Shown: positions 12,448 to 24,175, numbered from the stretch's first letter. The stretch: 64,000 nucleotides of DNA from Prorocentrum cordatum (GCA_963575745.1 CAUYUJ010019281.1:391274-455273), one strand, 5' to 3'. Numbers and translations: made by a program. Notes: generated by a model not told the origin, from the sequence alone.

Positions 12448-12451
12448 CAAC

Positions 12452-12532
<81 letters not shown>

Positions 12533-12796
12533 CCACAACCACAACCACAACCACAACCACAACAACAACAACAACAACACCACCACCAACAACAACAACA
12601 ACAAACAACAACATCAACATCAACATCAACATCAACATCAACAACAACAACAAACAACAACAACAGCAACAACACCACCAACCACAACAACAACAACCAC
12701 AACAACTACAACAATAACAACACCAATAACAACAACAACAACAACAACAACAACCAAACCAACAATCACAATAACAACAGCAGCAACAACAACAAT
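12448..12796 (+). repeat. CAA trinucleotide array
   Basis: About 350 bases of (CAA)n with CCA, CAT and AAT interruptions; uninterrupted for about 80 bases near 12450-12530. It would read as poly-Gln, poly-Asn or poly-Thr on the plus strand. Confidence 0.95.
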
Positions 12797-15285
12797 CAGT
12801 ATACTCTCATGCGCGATGTTTCCACACGAAGCATGTGACCATCATGATACCCATCCCCACCATGGGGGACTATTGTTCTATAGCGGGGTCCGTTATTCCC
12901 ATTCCCAGATCTCCCGCCCAATGAGGTCTTGCAAACACCTCTTCCGAGGAATTTCAATAGATCCCGCCTCTAAAACACATGCCCGAGCCTTGCTGCGCCG
13001 ATGCTAGACTGCCAGTGGAGCTGCAGCCAAGGGTAAAGCACAAGGAAATATCGAGCGGCAGGATTGGCTTGGTGGGGATGTGGACTGTCGGCGGCGAGGC
13101 AAGGACCTGGCCCTGGGGGTGGCCGCACGTCTCGGGCGGCTGGTGCCTCCAAGGTCCCAAAACAGTGCGGTGACGGACCGTGCGGTGATGGCTTTTGGGA
13201 TTTCGAAGTCGCCTCAAGGTCTGTCACCAAGCGGCTCTGGGACCCCCCGGTGCACTCATTCTGCTCTGCATTCTTCGGAATGCCGTCTTGGCGTGCGTGC
13301 GCAGGCCAGTCTGGCGATCCTGTCCATGGGGTTGTCAGTGTTGTTTCCCAGTTCGCTGGACGCGACTCGTCGGCTCCTGGCTGGGACGCTGTTTTTCTCA
13401 TCTCCATGTCGTGCGTCGTCATTTGTCTCTCGCGCCTCCGTTCGCTTCGGCGCCTTCTTTTGCCTCCGTCGTCGTTGTCGTCTGCTCGTCCCTCTCCCTT
13501 CCTCGGCCTCGCTCGGGCTGAGGCTGGGGCGCTGTCCGCATGCTGCGCGCGCCCCTTACCAAGTCTGGCGCGCGAAAGATTACTCGTCTATTCGTCTGCT
13601 CTCTTTGCCCCCCCTCTTCCCTTACCCGGTACAGCGCAACATTTTCTCGATTCACGTCAGCACTGCGCGCCAGCGCTGCCCCGCCTTTGCTCACTCATGC
13701 TTGGTGCAACGCTGCGGCGGAGGACAGATGGCGTGTGAGGGTTCGTGTGCGTGTCTTCCTTGGCACTCACTGCGCTGCTGGTTTGCGATGTTTCTTCCGG
13801 TGGCCCCCCGTTCCTCCTCTTGCTCCTCCTCCTCTGCTGTCCTCTTGCATCGTCCAGTTTTTGAGCTTGATCGGCCTACACGCGTCTCTTGATTTTATTG
13901 TTGCACCTCGTCATGAAGACGTCAATCCGATGCAAACATGGCCAGCTGCTTTACTTTCGCGGTTTCGACTCAGCTGCGCGTTGGAGGCAACGTGTGTGGC
14001 AACGTGTGTGTGTGTGTGTTTGTGTGTTTGTGTGTGTGTGAGTTTCCCCCTCTCTTTCATATCTGCCTCTGTCTCTCTCTCCCTCTCTCTCCATCTATAC
14101 ATATATATACATATATATACATAGTCCCCCTCATCATTATACCGTTATTTCTCTTCTTTCGATGTTATGACCTTCCTCTGCGTTCCAGGCGTGGGCTGGG
14201 CTTCATCCCTACAGGCACACCTGCTTCTATTCGACCTGGTATGCGAGCCCAGCTTGTAAGTTCAGCATGAGGATAAGGCTTGTTGCTTTGATTGGAGGCC
14301 TTGAAGCGAATCCCACGTCAGTCTGAGCGGTGACTCGTTTCGGAAGATTGTCGGGTCAAGGAGTCGAGCCAATGTGTGATGATTGTTCAGTGTTGCGATC
14401 GTCATTCTTGTCGTGACTATAGGTAGTCGTTCTTGCCGTTAGTCTGCCGCACCTGTGTCCCGGAGTCGACCCTTCCTTTTTGATACATGCGATAATCTAG
14501 TTCGCCAAGTGGGAGTGTTTCAAGCTCGAGGATCATCGAAAAGGCGGTGTGCATAGTAGTGAATTTCGTCCCCGGCGAGCATGCACAGGGCTTTTCTAGG
14601 GTATAAGAGCGACGAGGCTTCAAACTGCATGACATGACATTGTGTTTGTCCGAGATGCTAGTATCGCAAACGAATGCAGAACAGAGCACAACATCACCGA
14701 CAGGCATGAAGCGCAACTCGAGGCACAACGGGAAGCCGACGTGGGTACCCAGTGCAACCACGCTACGGAAAACGTTCATACCAGATGTGTTGCAAGTTTG
14801 CCCGAAACCGTTAAGCGTATTCAAACGGCACGATTGGCAAGCATAAACAAAAGGTAGGACACGACACACAAAGTGCTACCCGCGATGGTCAAATGAAAGA
14901 AATACAAGTACGTGGAGATCATATGCCGTACATGGTACAGCCATCACATCGCAGAGTATAACCAGCGTGCGTATGCTCAAAATGATGGTAGGTACTCATG
15001 CTGCACGAGAGTGCGGTTCATGTTGGCGGCGGGGGAGGTGAAGGGAGCAGCCTCGTCTTCCTCCTCCTCCTCCTACCCGAGTCCCGCTTGGAATCTACCA
15101 GCAGCATTTGTCCTATTCACCTGCCTCAGTAGTCAGACTGGTGAGCCAGAGGTGCCGAGCAGCTGCCCAGGTCTTGCCCGGCCTTGCCCCGCCCGCCCCT
15201 CTGGCGGCCGCAGAGGCCTCCAGCGCGAGCCCTGTGCCCCGCACGCCCTGCGCGCCCTCGCGGGGGTCCGTCGGCCACCCGAGGC
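12797..15285. other. No gene recognised; TG and TC/TA microsatellites
   Basis: (GT)n lies at about 14000-14041 and TC then ATATAC units at about 14055-14125. The interval 14150-15000 has lower GC and shows nothing I can assign. I reject the many open frames for lack of domains or codon bias. Confidence 0.4.
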
Positions 15286-15605
15286 CATGGCTGGGGGGGG
15301 GGGCGAGCGGCGTCGAGCGCCGTCGGCTGCGGCGGCGATGGCGGGGACGTCTGCTGCAGCGAGCGACGGCGCCGAGCGGCGGTCGGCGGCAGCGACGCTG
15401 CGAGCGGCGGGCGGCGCGTGGTGGCGGGGGCGTCGGCTGCGACGGCGGCGGCGACGCTGACGGCGGCGACGGCGGGAAGGTCGGCTGTGGCGTGCAGCGT
15501 GAGCGGCGTGCGGCGGCGACGTGCGGCGTGTTGCGGCGGCCGCGCGCCCGCAGGGGTGGAGGGGGGGGCCTCGGGCGGCGCCGCCGGGGGGGGGCACGAC
15601 GACCT

Positions 15606-15652
<47 letters not shown>

Positions 15653-15835
15653 ACCGACGACGACGATGACGACGACGACGGCGGCGGCGACGACGACGGC
15701 GACGACGACAACGACAACGACGACGACGACGACGATGATGGCGACGAAGACGACGGCGACGACGACGGCGACGACGACGGCGACGACGAGGGGGTGGGCG
15801 ACGACGACGGCGAGGGTGGTGGGTAGCCAGTCTGG
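15286..15835. repeat. GC-rich CGA/CGG trinucleotide region
   Basis: A gradient from CGGCGG-type DNA (15290-15600) to nearly pure (CGA)n (15600-15800). Low-complexity Asp, Arg, Val or Ser frames are open on both strands. Confidence 0.85.
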
Positions 15836-16434
15836 CCGCGCCCGCGGGGGCGGTCCCGGGGTCCTGGGGGGGGAGGGGGGGGCGAGGCGAGCGGGTGCGT
15901 CGCATGGCCGAGGGTTTCCCCCCCCTCCTGTTTCCCTTGCGTTTGTTCTCCTCGTCCTCCTTCCTTCTCCTCCTCCTTTTCCTCCTCCTCCTCCTCCTCG
16001 ATCCTTTCTCTCGATCCTTTCCGCGACCACGTCGTGCCACGTGCGAACCGTACCCCTGCGGGTCCAGTTGACGCTTGGGGTGTTGGACGCCTCCGCTGGG
16101 GTTTATTTGGCTGCAGGCATCCATTTCGGGGGCGGAAAAGAGGGGGGTGATGACTAGGGGGGGGTGGATATCATGGCGGGGGCCATGATATTTCCCCAGA
16201 TCTCGTGGCGCCTCTTCCTATGTCTACGTCCCTGGCCCCCCCGCTGGGCCGCGCACATGCCGCCGGTCATGATTTGCACCCCCCCCTCTTGGACACCCCC
16301 TTCTTGGCCGCTCCCGACCATTGAGTTCTCCGGACGGCAACTCACCCTGAGACAGATTCTTACAAGATACGTCCCATCCAATATTTGGGCTCAGTTCGAA
16401 ACTCTGGCTGGGGAGAGAAGGAGCTTCACTGGCA

Positions 16435-16815
16435 CGATTTTGACCCGCACGCGCTTAACTGGCGCGCACTTGGCTCGCACGCACTTGGGTCGCACGCAGC
16501 TGCGCTCGCAAGACGCTGCACTCGCACGCAATGCACTCGCACGCTCTGAGCTCGCAGGCTCTGAACTCGCACGAGCTCAACTCGCACACTGGATGATCGT
16601 CTCACGTTTAGGGTACTTCCGCAGTGCGAGTTCAGTGCGTGCGAGCGCAGCTGCTGTAAGCTCAGTTTGTACCAGTGCAGCTGCTCCGAGTTCAGCTCGT
16701 GCGAGCTCAGTTTCTTGCGAGTTCAGCGGGGTGCGAGAGCAGTGCTGTCGTGTTCAGCTTCGTGTGAGTGCAGTCGGTGCGAGTTCAGTTCGTGCGAGTT
16801 CAGCTGCCTGGAACT
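16435..16815. repeat. Inverted pair of 15-bp arrays, first locus
   Basis: The left arm (about 16440-16590) is a tandem array of a 15-base unit, CTCGCACGCACTTGG / CTCGCACGCNCTGCA type. The right arm (about 16618-16810) is the same unit in reverse complement (GTGCGAGTTCAGCT type). The arms meet around 16590-16617, so the locus could form a long imperfect hairpin or cruciform. The plus-strand frame of the left arm has Leu every five residues, as in pentapeptide-repeat proteins, but the right arm is the antisense of it, so I treat this as a DNA repeat. Confidence 0.75.
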
Positions 16816-16934
16816 GGGGCGTCTTACGTTCTCACGTGAGGTAGAATATGGGATATTACGTGTGGTGCCGTGTTTGATGTTTTTTTTGCTAGTTTTCTCA
16901 GGCGGTTCATGGCACCATTGGTAGCTCTATCTCA

Positions 16935-17480
16935 GGCCCTACTGGCGGTGTGTTCATTCGCTTCCCGCATGTATTCTCGAACACTTCTCACACGCGTCGT
17001 GGCCCTAGTGGGAGCATTGATGGAAGTTCTACTGGCGGTGTGCGTGTGCATCTCCGCTGCTTTTGTTTCCGAGGCAGGTCTCACACGCGTCGTGGCCTCA
17101 TCGGGACCCTCCAGAAGTCGCAAGAGGGGATGATCGCATGCTTCCCGCCGCTCATCTACCCTCAACCATCTTCCAAGGCGTCAGTAGGGTCTTCGCATGC
17201 GTCCCCGCGCTTTCTTTCGGGTCAGCCCTAAGACATGTTGCAATACTTTGGGGAGCTCCACCGATGTCTGCAATGGCGGTGCTCGCATGCGCTCTCCCTA
17301 GACATCGGAACACTCCTCACACGTTCCCTGGTTTCTGGATGGTTCCACCGAAGTTTTCACTGGCGGTGATTGCATGCGCCCACCCGACCCATTTTGGCAC
17401 ACCTCTCACACGCTTCGTGGCTCCATACGGACCTCTCTTCGTTCGGGCTCCGTGGCGGCATTCGCATGCGCGGGTCCGCG
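16935..17480 (+). repeat. Degenerate tandem repeat of about 87 bp, seven units
   Basis: Landmarks recur at about 16939, 17030, 17117, 17187, 17271, 17358 and 17450: CTGGCGGTG, a GCATGCGC or GTGCATC step, CTCACACGCGTCGTGGC, then GGACC/GAAG. Spacing is 70-92 bases. Units are strongly diverged. Confidence 0.7.
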
Positions 17481-17489
17481 CCCGTCTCG

Positions 17490-17745
17490 GATGCGGAGGA
17501 GGGGGAGGGGGAGAGCGACGAAGTGGGGCAGGGAGGAGGAGGGAGGGGGCAGGAGGAGGAGGAGGACGGGGGGGAGGGAGGGAGGAGGAGCAGGGAGGAG
17601 GGACGAGAAGGGAGGAGGAGCAGGGAGGAGGGACGAGAAGGGAGAAGGGAGGAGGAGGAGGAGGAGGAGGAGGAGGAGGAGGAGGAGGAGGAGGAGGAGA
17701 AGGGGGAGGAGGAGGAGTAGGAGGAAGAGGAGGATGAGGAGGTCC
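17490..17745 (+). repeat. GGA purine array
   Basis: Nearly pure GGA/GGGA on the plus strand, with a duplicated block (AGCAGGGAGGAGGGACGAGA) around 17590-17640. Confidence 0.95.
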
Positions 17746-18049
17746 TGTAGGTCCCCCCCGAGGTCGCGAAGACCTTCGCGCTTCCATTCATATGATGTCC
17801 CCCTCTCTCTCGTTCCCGGCTTGCCCCGTGCTCTCCCCCTGTCCCTTCGGCTTGCTCTCTCGTCCACGGGTGGGCGCAATCCCAGGTCTTTCGGAGGTTT
17901 GATCGGGAAGTGTATATGGGTATTATTGACGGTTCGCGATTCCGCACAAGCCCATCCAGGGACGATGCGCTTGAGGCCTGACGGGGGGAGTGCAGCGCAA
18001 ACACTCAGTGTGAAGCAATGAGGGCGACAAGGGTGCATTCGGATACCTT
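17746..18049. other. No feature seen between two arrays
   Basis: A 300-base spacer without repeat, hairpin or credible open frame. Confidence 0.4.
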
Positions 18050-18364
18050 TGGGGGAGGGAGTCACTGGCGCTCCTGGTTCTGGGATTGGTGCTTCTGGTG
18101 GTGGTTCTCCTGCCGGTGCTGCTGGTACTGTTTGTGTTTTTGTTGCATGTGCTGCATGTGCTGCTGATTATTGTGCTGCTCGTGGTGGTGCTGCTGGTGT
18201 TGCTGGTGCTGGTGATGGTGCTGCTGCTGATGCTGCTGGTGCTGCCACTGCTGCTGGTGCTGCTGCTTGTGGTGCTGGTCCTGGTGCTGCTGCTGGTGTT
18301 TTTTTTTCTGACGATGCTGCTGCTGCTGGTGTTGCCGCTGCTGCTTGTTCTGCTGTCGTTGCTC

Positions 18365-18410
<46 letters not shown>

Positions 18411-18900
18411 CTTGTGGTGGTGCTGCTGCTGTTGCTGCTGCTCTGTTGGTACTGCTGCTGGTGCTGCTGCAGCTGCTGCTGGGGTTCCAGCTGCTGTTGC
18501 CGGTGCTCGAGCTGTTGGTTATGCGGCTGCTGGTGCTGTTGTTCGTGCTGTTGCTGTTGGTGCTTTTGCTGGTTCTGCTGGTGCCGCTGCTGGTCCTTCT
18601 GGTGCTGCTGTTGGTAGTGCTGGTGATGCTGCTGCTACTACTGGTGCTGCTGCTTGTGCTGCTGCTAGTGCTGCTGGTGCTGTTGCTGGTGCTGGTGCTG
18701 GTGGTGGTGCTGCTGATGTTGCTGTTGGTGCTGCCGGTGCTGCCGGTGCTGGGGCTCCACATGGTTCTGCGTGTTACTGTTGGTGCTGGTTGGTGCTGTT
18801 GCTGCTGGTGCTGCTGCTTGTCCTGGTGGTGTTGTTGGTGCGGTGCTGGTGCTGCTGGTGGAGCTGCTGGTGCTGTTGTTGATGGATGGTGCTGCTTCTT
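18050..18900 (+). repeat. CTG/GTG trinucleotide array
   Basis: About 850 bases of GCTGCTGGTG-type triplets; a pure (CTG)n block lies at about 18368-18411. Uninterrupted Ala, Leu, Cys or Ser frames on either strand come from the repeat. Confidence 0.95.
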
Positions 18901-18902
18901 CG

Positions 18903-19332
18903 TGCGAGTTCAGCTTCGGGGCCATCATCTTTCAAGTTCAGCTGCCCCAGCTGAGATCGCAAGCGCTGCTCTCGCACTCGCTGCACTCGCACACACTTGC
19001 CTCGCACGGCTGAACTCGCACGCCGCACGCTGTGCTCGCACGCACTGCACTCTCACGCGCTGCACTCGCACGCGCTGCACTCGTACGGACTTGACTCGCA
19101 CGCCAGCGGCAGCGCTAGTGCGCGCCAGTGCGAGGACGCGTGTGCGTGCGACTTCAGCACGTGCAACTTCAGCGCGTGCGAGTGCAACTCCCTGCGACTT
19201 CAACTCCGTGCGAGGGCAGCTCCGTGCGATCCCAGCTCCGTGAGAGTGCAGCTGCGTGCGAGTGCAGCGCGTGCGAGTGCAGCTCCGTGCGAGTCAAGTG
19301 CGTGCGAGTTCAGCTTCGGGCGAGTACAGCCC
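18903..19332. repeat. Inverted pair of 15-bp arrays, second locus
   Basis: Same architecture and unit as 16435-16815. CTCGCACGCNCTGCA units run at 18957-19105; then reverse-complement GTGCGAGTGCAGC units at 19115-19325. A lone reverse unit (TGCGAGTTCAGCTTCGG) at 18902-18918 precedes the left arm and recurs at the far end (19307-19322). Confidence 0.75.
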
Positions 19333-20105
19333 TTGTCGAGGAGGATCACTGGCCGTCGAGTAAAGATCCTGGCCCCCTTGCAGTGCCGCTTGGGATGTCC
19401 GCACTGTCCAGACTCGCTCCCACATTACCTCTCCTGTCCTCGTCTCTTCCACCAGATTTCCCTTCTGGGTTTGCATCTCCCCCACCTGTCCTCAAGTTCC
19501 CTGGCGCTCCAATATTCAGTCATACATAACTTACGAGTTGAGCTCGTGTGGTCTCCTCATTTGCATGGCGATTGCACCACCCAGCTTTCAAGCGGCGCTC
19601 ACGTAGACGGTAACCCTCGGCCCGCCAAGGGACGTCCGTTCTTCTTCTTCCTCCTCCTCCTTCTCCTTCCCCTCCTTCATCCGCTTCCTCACCGTCGTCT
19701 TCGACCTCCTCCCCCCCTCATCCACCCTTCTTCTCCCTATCCTCCTCTTCCGAACCACCCTCGTAATTCCTCGTCTCCCCCCTCCCGCTGTTCTTCTACC
19801 TCCTGGGTCCCTCGCAGAGTGCGCCGGATGCCGAGGTCTTGTCAGGCTCCCTGCAAGTACCACACCTTTCGCCCAAGCCTGGGAGGACGTGGGTGCAAGG
19901 ACCAGGGCATGAGCAGAAGAGGGAGGACGAGGAGGGGGGGCAGGGATGAGACAGGATAGGGGGAGGAGTAGGGGGAGGACTTTTAGGAATCGGTCGACCG
20001 GGTTAGGACGTGTGAGGGTTGAGGTGCGTGTGGACCTTCCCTCAATACCGTTTTCGTTGATTAAGGGGCCACACTGAAGTCCTCGGCACCCTTTTAGCGC
20101 CCAAT
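19333..20105. other. No gene recognised; TTC/CTC pyrimidine tract
   Basis: A C/T-rich tract lies at about 19640-19800. No supported gene. Confidence 0.4.
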
Positions 20106-20145
20106 GATGGCAACATTGCAGATCGAGTCTTGCAATGTTGCCATC
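20106..20145. other. Perfect 15-bp hairpin
   Basis: GATGGCAACATTGCA (20106-20120) is exactly complementary to TGCAATGTTGCCATC (20131-20145), with a 10-base loop. It stands out in a region otherwise lacking such pairing. It could be a tiny MITE relic or a structured RNA; nothing else supports either. Confidence 0.7.
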
Positions 20146-20379
20146 CGCGTGAGGTGTGAGGCCCATTGGCGGTCATCACGGGCGAGGCTTAGTGGTCGCT
20201 CTCGCGCGGGGAGGTTCGCGAAGATGTGGCTCTTGAGGGCGGGGATTTTGTAAGGGCAGATGGAAAGCTTGGCAGGGATAGTGGAGAGAAGGAAGGTACC
20301 GACGAGGAGGGAAGGGAGGAATGAGACGGGAGGTGATGTGGGATAATGAGAAGGAGAGTAGGACGATGGTAGTGGAGAG

Positions 20380-20690
20380 GTTGGGATCGGAGGAGGCGGA
20401 GGCGGCGAGGGAGGAGGAGGAATACGGCCTGGTGGAGGGAGGATGATGAAAGGAGAGCGGTGGTGGCGGAGGAAGAGGAGCAGGACGAGCGGGGCGAGGA
20501 TGAAGAGAGCAGAGGGGAGGGAAAGGGGGAAAGAGAGGAGAGAGGGAGGTCGACGAGGGGGCGGAGTGGCGGGGGAGAGGAAACGGTGATGGCGACGATA
20601 CGATGGACAAGGCGGAGGAGGAAGGACGGGAGGAGGGAGGCTGAGGAGGAGGAGGAGGAGGAGGAGGAGGAGGAGGACCCATTTCACATT
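20380..20690 (+). repeat. GGA purine-rich tract
   Basis: GGA, GGC and GAGG units, ending in a pure (GGA)n at about 20643-20680. Confidence 0.85.
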
Positions 20691-21433
20691 CGTAATCTCC
20701 GACCTGTTTCCATCTTGCTTGAGTGGATGTCAGGTGGCAGCAGGAACCATACCTCGGTCAACCAGGGCATTCAACGATGGTCTGGCAGATGCGAGAGCAT
20801 AGTCTCACTATTCCATGTGTGGTATCCTTCGTCGTGTTTCCAACCTACTTCCGTTGGCGAGTGGGTAAACAGATGCAGCGGCGGCAGCATCACCCCTCCT
20901 ACCTCGAGTCGCCCACTAGAAGCTTCGAGCCTCGGTGTGTGGGAAAGAGGGCGTCTAAATCAGAGGCCGCCACCTCGCCGGCGTGCCCCTCCCTTCTGGC
21001 CGTCTCCTCCCCCGCTGGCACGCGCGCCCCCTTTCCCCGCCCCCGCTAGCCAGAGACCTTCCCTTACCCCTGTGGGATGGCAATGGCGAGGGGGCGTCAT
21101 CGAGGGGGGGAAGCGAACGAACGAACGCAGCCGCGCCTAGACGGCGCATCGGCAAGCTGCGTGACAACACGCGCGACCGCAACAAGAACGTAGGGCTCAA
21201 TCCAGCCAGGGCGCGCACCCTGCCGGGGACAGAAAAGGCCCTGTCGGCGCAGGCCGCCCCCCCCCGGCGCAGGCCACGGGGCGACCGCGGACCACTTGGC
21301 CACGCACGCGCCGCCGCGTCGCCCAGAGCCGGCCCCGCCACCCGTGACCCCTTTTGGCGGGGGCCGCGCGCGCGCGGGAGTCCCGCCTGCCGCTCGAGAC
21401 GACGTTGTCAACCCTCGGGCGGCGCCTTCTACG

Positions 21434-21640
21434 TACACCTCGGCGGCGAGCGGGGGGGGGCGTCTCAGAAGCCGACTCAGAAGGCGGCGGGACTGGTCAG
21501 AAGCCCTCGCGCCTTCCGAGGGAGTTGTTTGATCTTCGGGGAAGGCTCAGAAAGCTCCTTGAAAAGGACAAGGGACATCCGAACCTTCTGAGAAGGCCTC
21601 CTCCTTCTCACTTCCCCCCCTCGCTCGCCGCCGATACACC
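21434..21640. mobile_element. MITE with 20-bp inverted ends and 6-bp target duplication
   Basis: The left end (from 21440) begins TCGGCGGCGAGCGGGGGG. The right end (to 21634) reads CCCCCCTCGCTCGCCGCCGA. The element is 195 bases long and is flanked by the direct repeat TACACC (21434-21439 and 21635-21640), a target-site duplication. The interior has diverged inverted symmetry around CTTCTGAGAAGG. A second copy lies at 47598-47797 and a partial one at 42550-42735. No coding capacity, so non-autonomous. Confidence 0.85.
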
Positions 21641-22599
21641 GTCTACACCTGTGCCCCTTGCACCGCACCTGGTCCACAGCTTCGCTTCGTCTGGCCTTCT
21701 CTACTTCGCCGAGACGCTCAGTCGCCGCCGCCACACCTTGGGGGGGGAGGGGGGGGGGCGGGAGGGGGCATCATACGGAGGGGGGGGGGGGGGGGGGGGG
21801 GCGAAAGTCGCTGTCGTCGGCGCGGGCCGCCCTTGGCGTTGGCCTGGCCCTTCAAGCCCACCACCATCTCCTCCTCAGTCCCAGTCTCTACCTTTTCCCG
21901 CCCGCTTGTTCGTACGCCCAGCCACCGCCGCAGCCACAGCTGCCACGACCACGGAGCGGGTAAGCATTTCGGGGGGAGGGGGGGGGCGCGGGAGCTGGCA
22001 ACGGGAGGTCGCCGCTGGCGCTGGCCGCCCAGGGCGGCATCAGACCACATTGACCCAGCTAGCGCCGCAGCGCCATTCTTCCACCCTCCCTGAGGCCACT
22101 CAGCTTTCCCCCCATTTCGCTCCCTGCCTCCTCCTTCTACAGGGCCTTAGGCGCGCAGGCCTCCTTATCGCGTCGCCGATGTGTCGTTACCAACATCATT
22201 TGTATCCCTGCTCGGCTTGCTATTTTAACATTTGGGGTTCCGCCCCCCCGCCCCCCCCCTTCCAAAGCGGCGAAGGCCGCTGGGTGTGGGGCTCGGGGGG
22301 TGGGGCAGGGCAGCCCGCAGCTCAAAGATTCAAATGAGGAGGACGAGGCGGCGGAGGGAGGCATGGGACAGGGTTGGGAGGCTAGTCGGGGACTTGGGGG
22401 TGGGGATGGAGCGGGAGTTTGAAGCGGAGGGTCAGAAGGAGGCGGTGGCGGAGCAGGAGACAGTGGCGGAGTGGGGCGCGCGGCGCGGGGGTGCGGTAGG
22501 GGGGAGCATGAGGATGGCATGGGAAAGAAGGCGGGGGGGCGAACGGGCAGGAATGCAATGAAAGGGGAAGCGAGGGGAGTAGGACAAAGGGGGCGGACG
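21641..22599. other. No gene recognised; G-runs
   Basis: A very long G-run occurs at about 21779-21800 and others at 21740-21760. No supported gene on either strand. Confidence 0.4.
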
Positions 22600-22627
22600 C
22601 TCGCGGATATGATGATGATGATGTTGT

Positions 22628-22662
<35 letters not shown>

Positions 22663-22860
22663 CTGATGATAGTGATGGTGATGGTACTGATGATGATGCT
22701 GATGATGTTGATGATGATGATGATGATGTCGATGCTGATGGTGACGATGATGATGCTGATGCTGATGCTGATGCTGATGATGATGATGATGGTGGTGATG
22801 CTGATGCTGATGATGATGGTGCTGATGAGGAGGAGGAGGAGGAGGAGGGGGGGAGGAGGA
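22600..22860 (+). repeat. ATG/GAT trinucleotide array
   Basis: About 220 bases of (GAT)n with GTT, GCT and GGT variants, then GGA units. Confidence 0.95.
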
Positions 22861-23107
22861 GGACACGAACAAGAGTCATAGCCATATAGGGAGGAGGCAG
22901 GAGGAGGAGGCGGATGTGGAGGAGAAGCAAGGCGGCGGATGAGACAGGACACAGTGTTGATGCTGGTGGTGATGAGGATGGCGGTGATGGATGTGGTGAT
23001 GATAGTGATTCGTGATCGTGATGATTTTGCGTGGGGTATGGTGTTGTGGGTGGAAGGGCAACAGTTACGCTTGACAGGTTTCGGATGATGGTCTGACGGG
23101 CACGCAC

Positions 23108-23194
23108 GCGGTCGGTCTCGTTCTCTCCCTCTCTCTCTGTCTCGGCTCTCTCTCTCTCTCTGTCTCGCTCTCTCTCTCTCTCTCTATCTCTCTT

Positions 23195-23234
<40 letters not shown>

Positions 23235-23537
23235 CCTCTCTCTCCCCTTATATCCCGCGCGCTCTCTCACTCTTTCACTGTCCCACTCTCACTCTCATCT
23301 CATCACTCGAACTCTCTCACTCTTTCATTGTCTCTCTCTCTCTCTCTCGCACTCTCACTCTCTCGTTGTCTTTCATGTGTTGGGTTCCGTCTCTCTCTCT
23401 CTCACTCTCTATCCCTCTCTGTCTCTCCCTCCCTTCCACTGGTCCTCTCGTTCTCTCGCCCTGTCCTGCTGGCTCTGTCTTTGCCTATATCTCCCCCTCG
23501 CTATGCATACTTCTCTGTCTCCCTCTCTGTCTCTCGC

Positions 23538-23589
<52 letters not shown>

Positions 23590-23665
23590 GTTCTCGCTCT
23601 GTCTCTACCTCCCTCCCTCCCGATATGTTCTTCTCTCTGTCCCCATTTTTTGTTTGTTTTCTATT
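23108..23665 (+). repeat. TC dinucleotide region
   Basis: Interrupted (TC)n with TCTCTG and CACTCT steps over more than 500 bases. Ser/Leu open frames are artefacts. Confidence 0.95.
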
Positions 23666-23844
23666 TCTCTCCCTGCTTCATATTGAAGACGCCTACGGCG
23701 AATCACCGCCGCCCCCTGCCTTTTCGAAACGCGCCTCTGTGGCCAAACGTGTGGGGTAATCGGACCAGGTGTACGTTCCCCGAAGCGCAGTGGAAACCTT
23801 TCGGGAAACACCTGGAGGAGCATGAAACAGAGGATGAGGAGAGA

Positions 23845-23905
23845 GAGAGGATGATGATTAGGAGGAGGAGGAGGAGGAGGAGGAGGAGGAGGATGTGGAA
23901 GAGGA
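23845..23905 (+). repeat. GA/GGA microsatellite
   Basis: GAGAGAGAGG followed by (GGA)n. Confidence 0.9.
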
Positions 23906-24011
23906 GAGTGAGGCCTCCTGGGAGCCTCTTGAGACACCTCTTGTTATAGCTGGTAACTAGTCGCATCATTCTCACATGCCCTACACCCGCACCCTCCAGG
24001 CAGGACGTGCC

Positions 24012-24175
24012 ATGTCACGCGCCCGCAGGGGCACGTGTAGTACGCGCGCCCTTTGGGACGTGCTTCGCACGCACCCATTGGGACACACACGTAATACTAC
24101 ACGCGCGCCCTTTGGGACATGCTCCGGCATGGATATCTTGGGACATGCGTAGCAGTAGTATTCGTACTATGGGAT
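24012..24175 (+). repeat. Short direct repeats, GCGCGCCCTTTGGGAC type
   Basis: ACGCGCGCCCTTTGGGACGTGCTTCG (quoted core ACGCGCGCCCTTTGGGAC) at about 24040-24065 recurs about 60 bases later, with weaker copies around TTGGGACACAC and TTGGGACATGC. The unit is about 32-63 bases, five partial copies. Confidence 0.6.

Noticed and set aside
12113-12838. Long poly-Gln/Asn/Thr open frames
   Set aside because: They run exactly over the CAA and GGTCGCGG arrays, in all frames alike, and have no unique domain.
15108-16157. Open frames of 300-350 codons on both strands
   Set aside because: Extreme GC and CGA repeats remove stops in every frame; no domain, Kozak context or codon asymmetry.
16435-16590. Pentapeptide-repeat protein
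   Set aside because: Leu recurs every five residues, but the adjoining arm is the same unit in antisense and no open frame covers both arms sensibly. I kept it as a DNA repeat and mention the alternative.
17380-17400. CCCATTTTGGCAC as a spliced-leader relic
   Set aside because: It matches only the CCATTTTGGC core of the dinoflagellate spliced leader. The flanks (CCGTAG, TCAAG) are absent.
18049-19243. Leu/Ala-rich possible membrane protein
   Set aside because: It is a readout of the CTG/GTG array; all six frames stay open.
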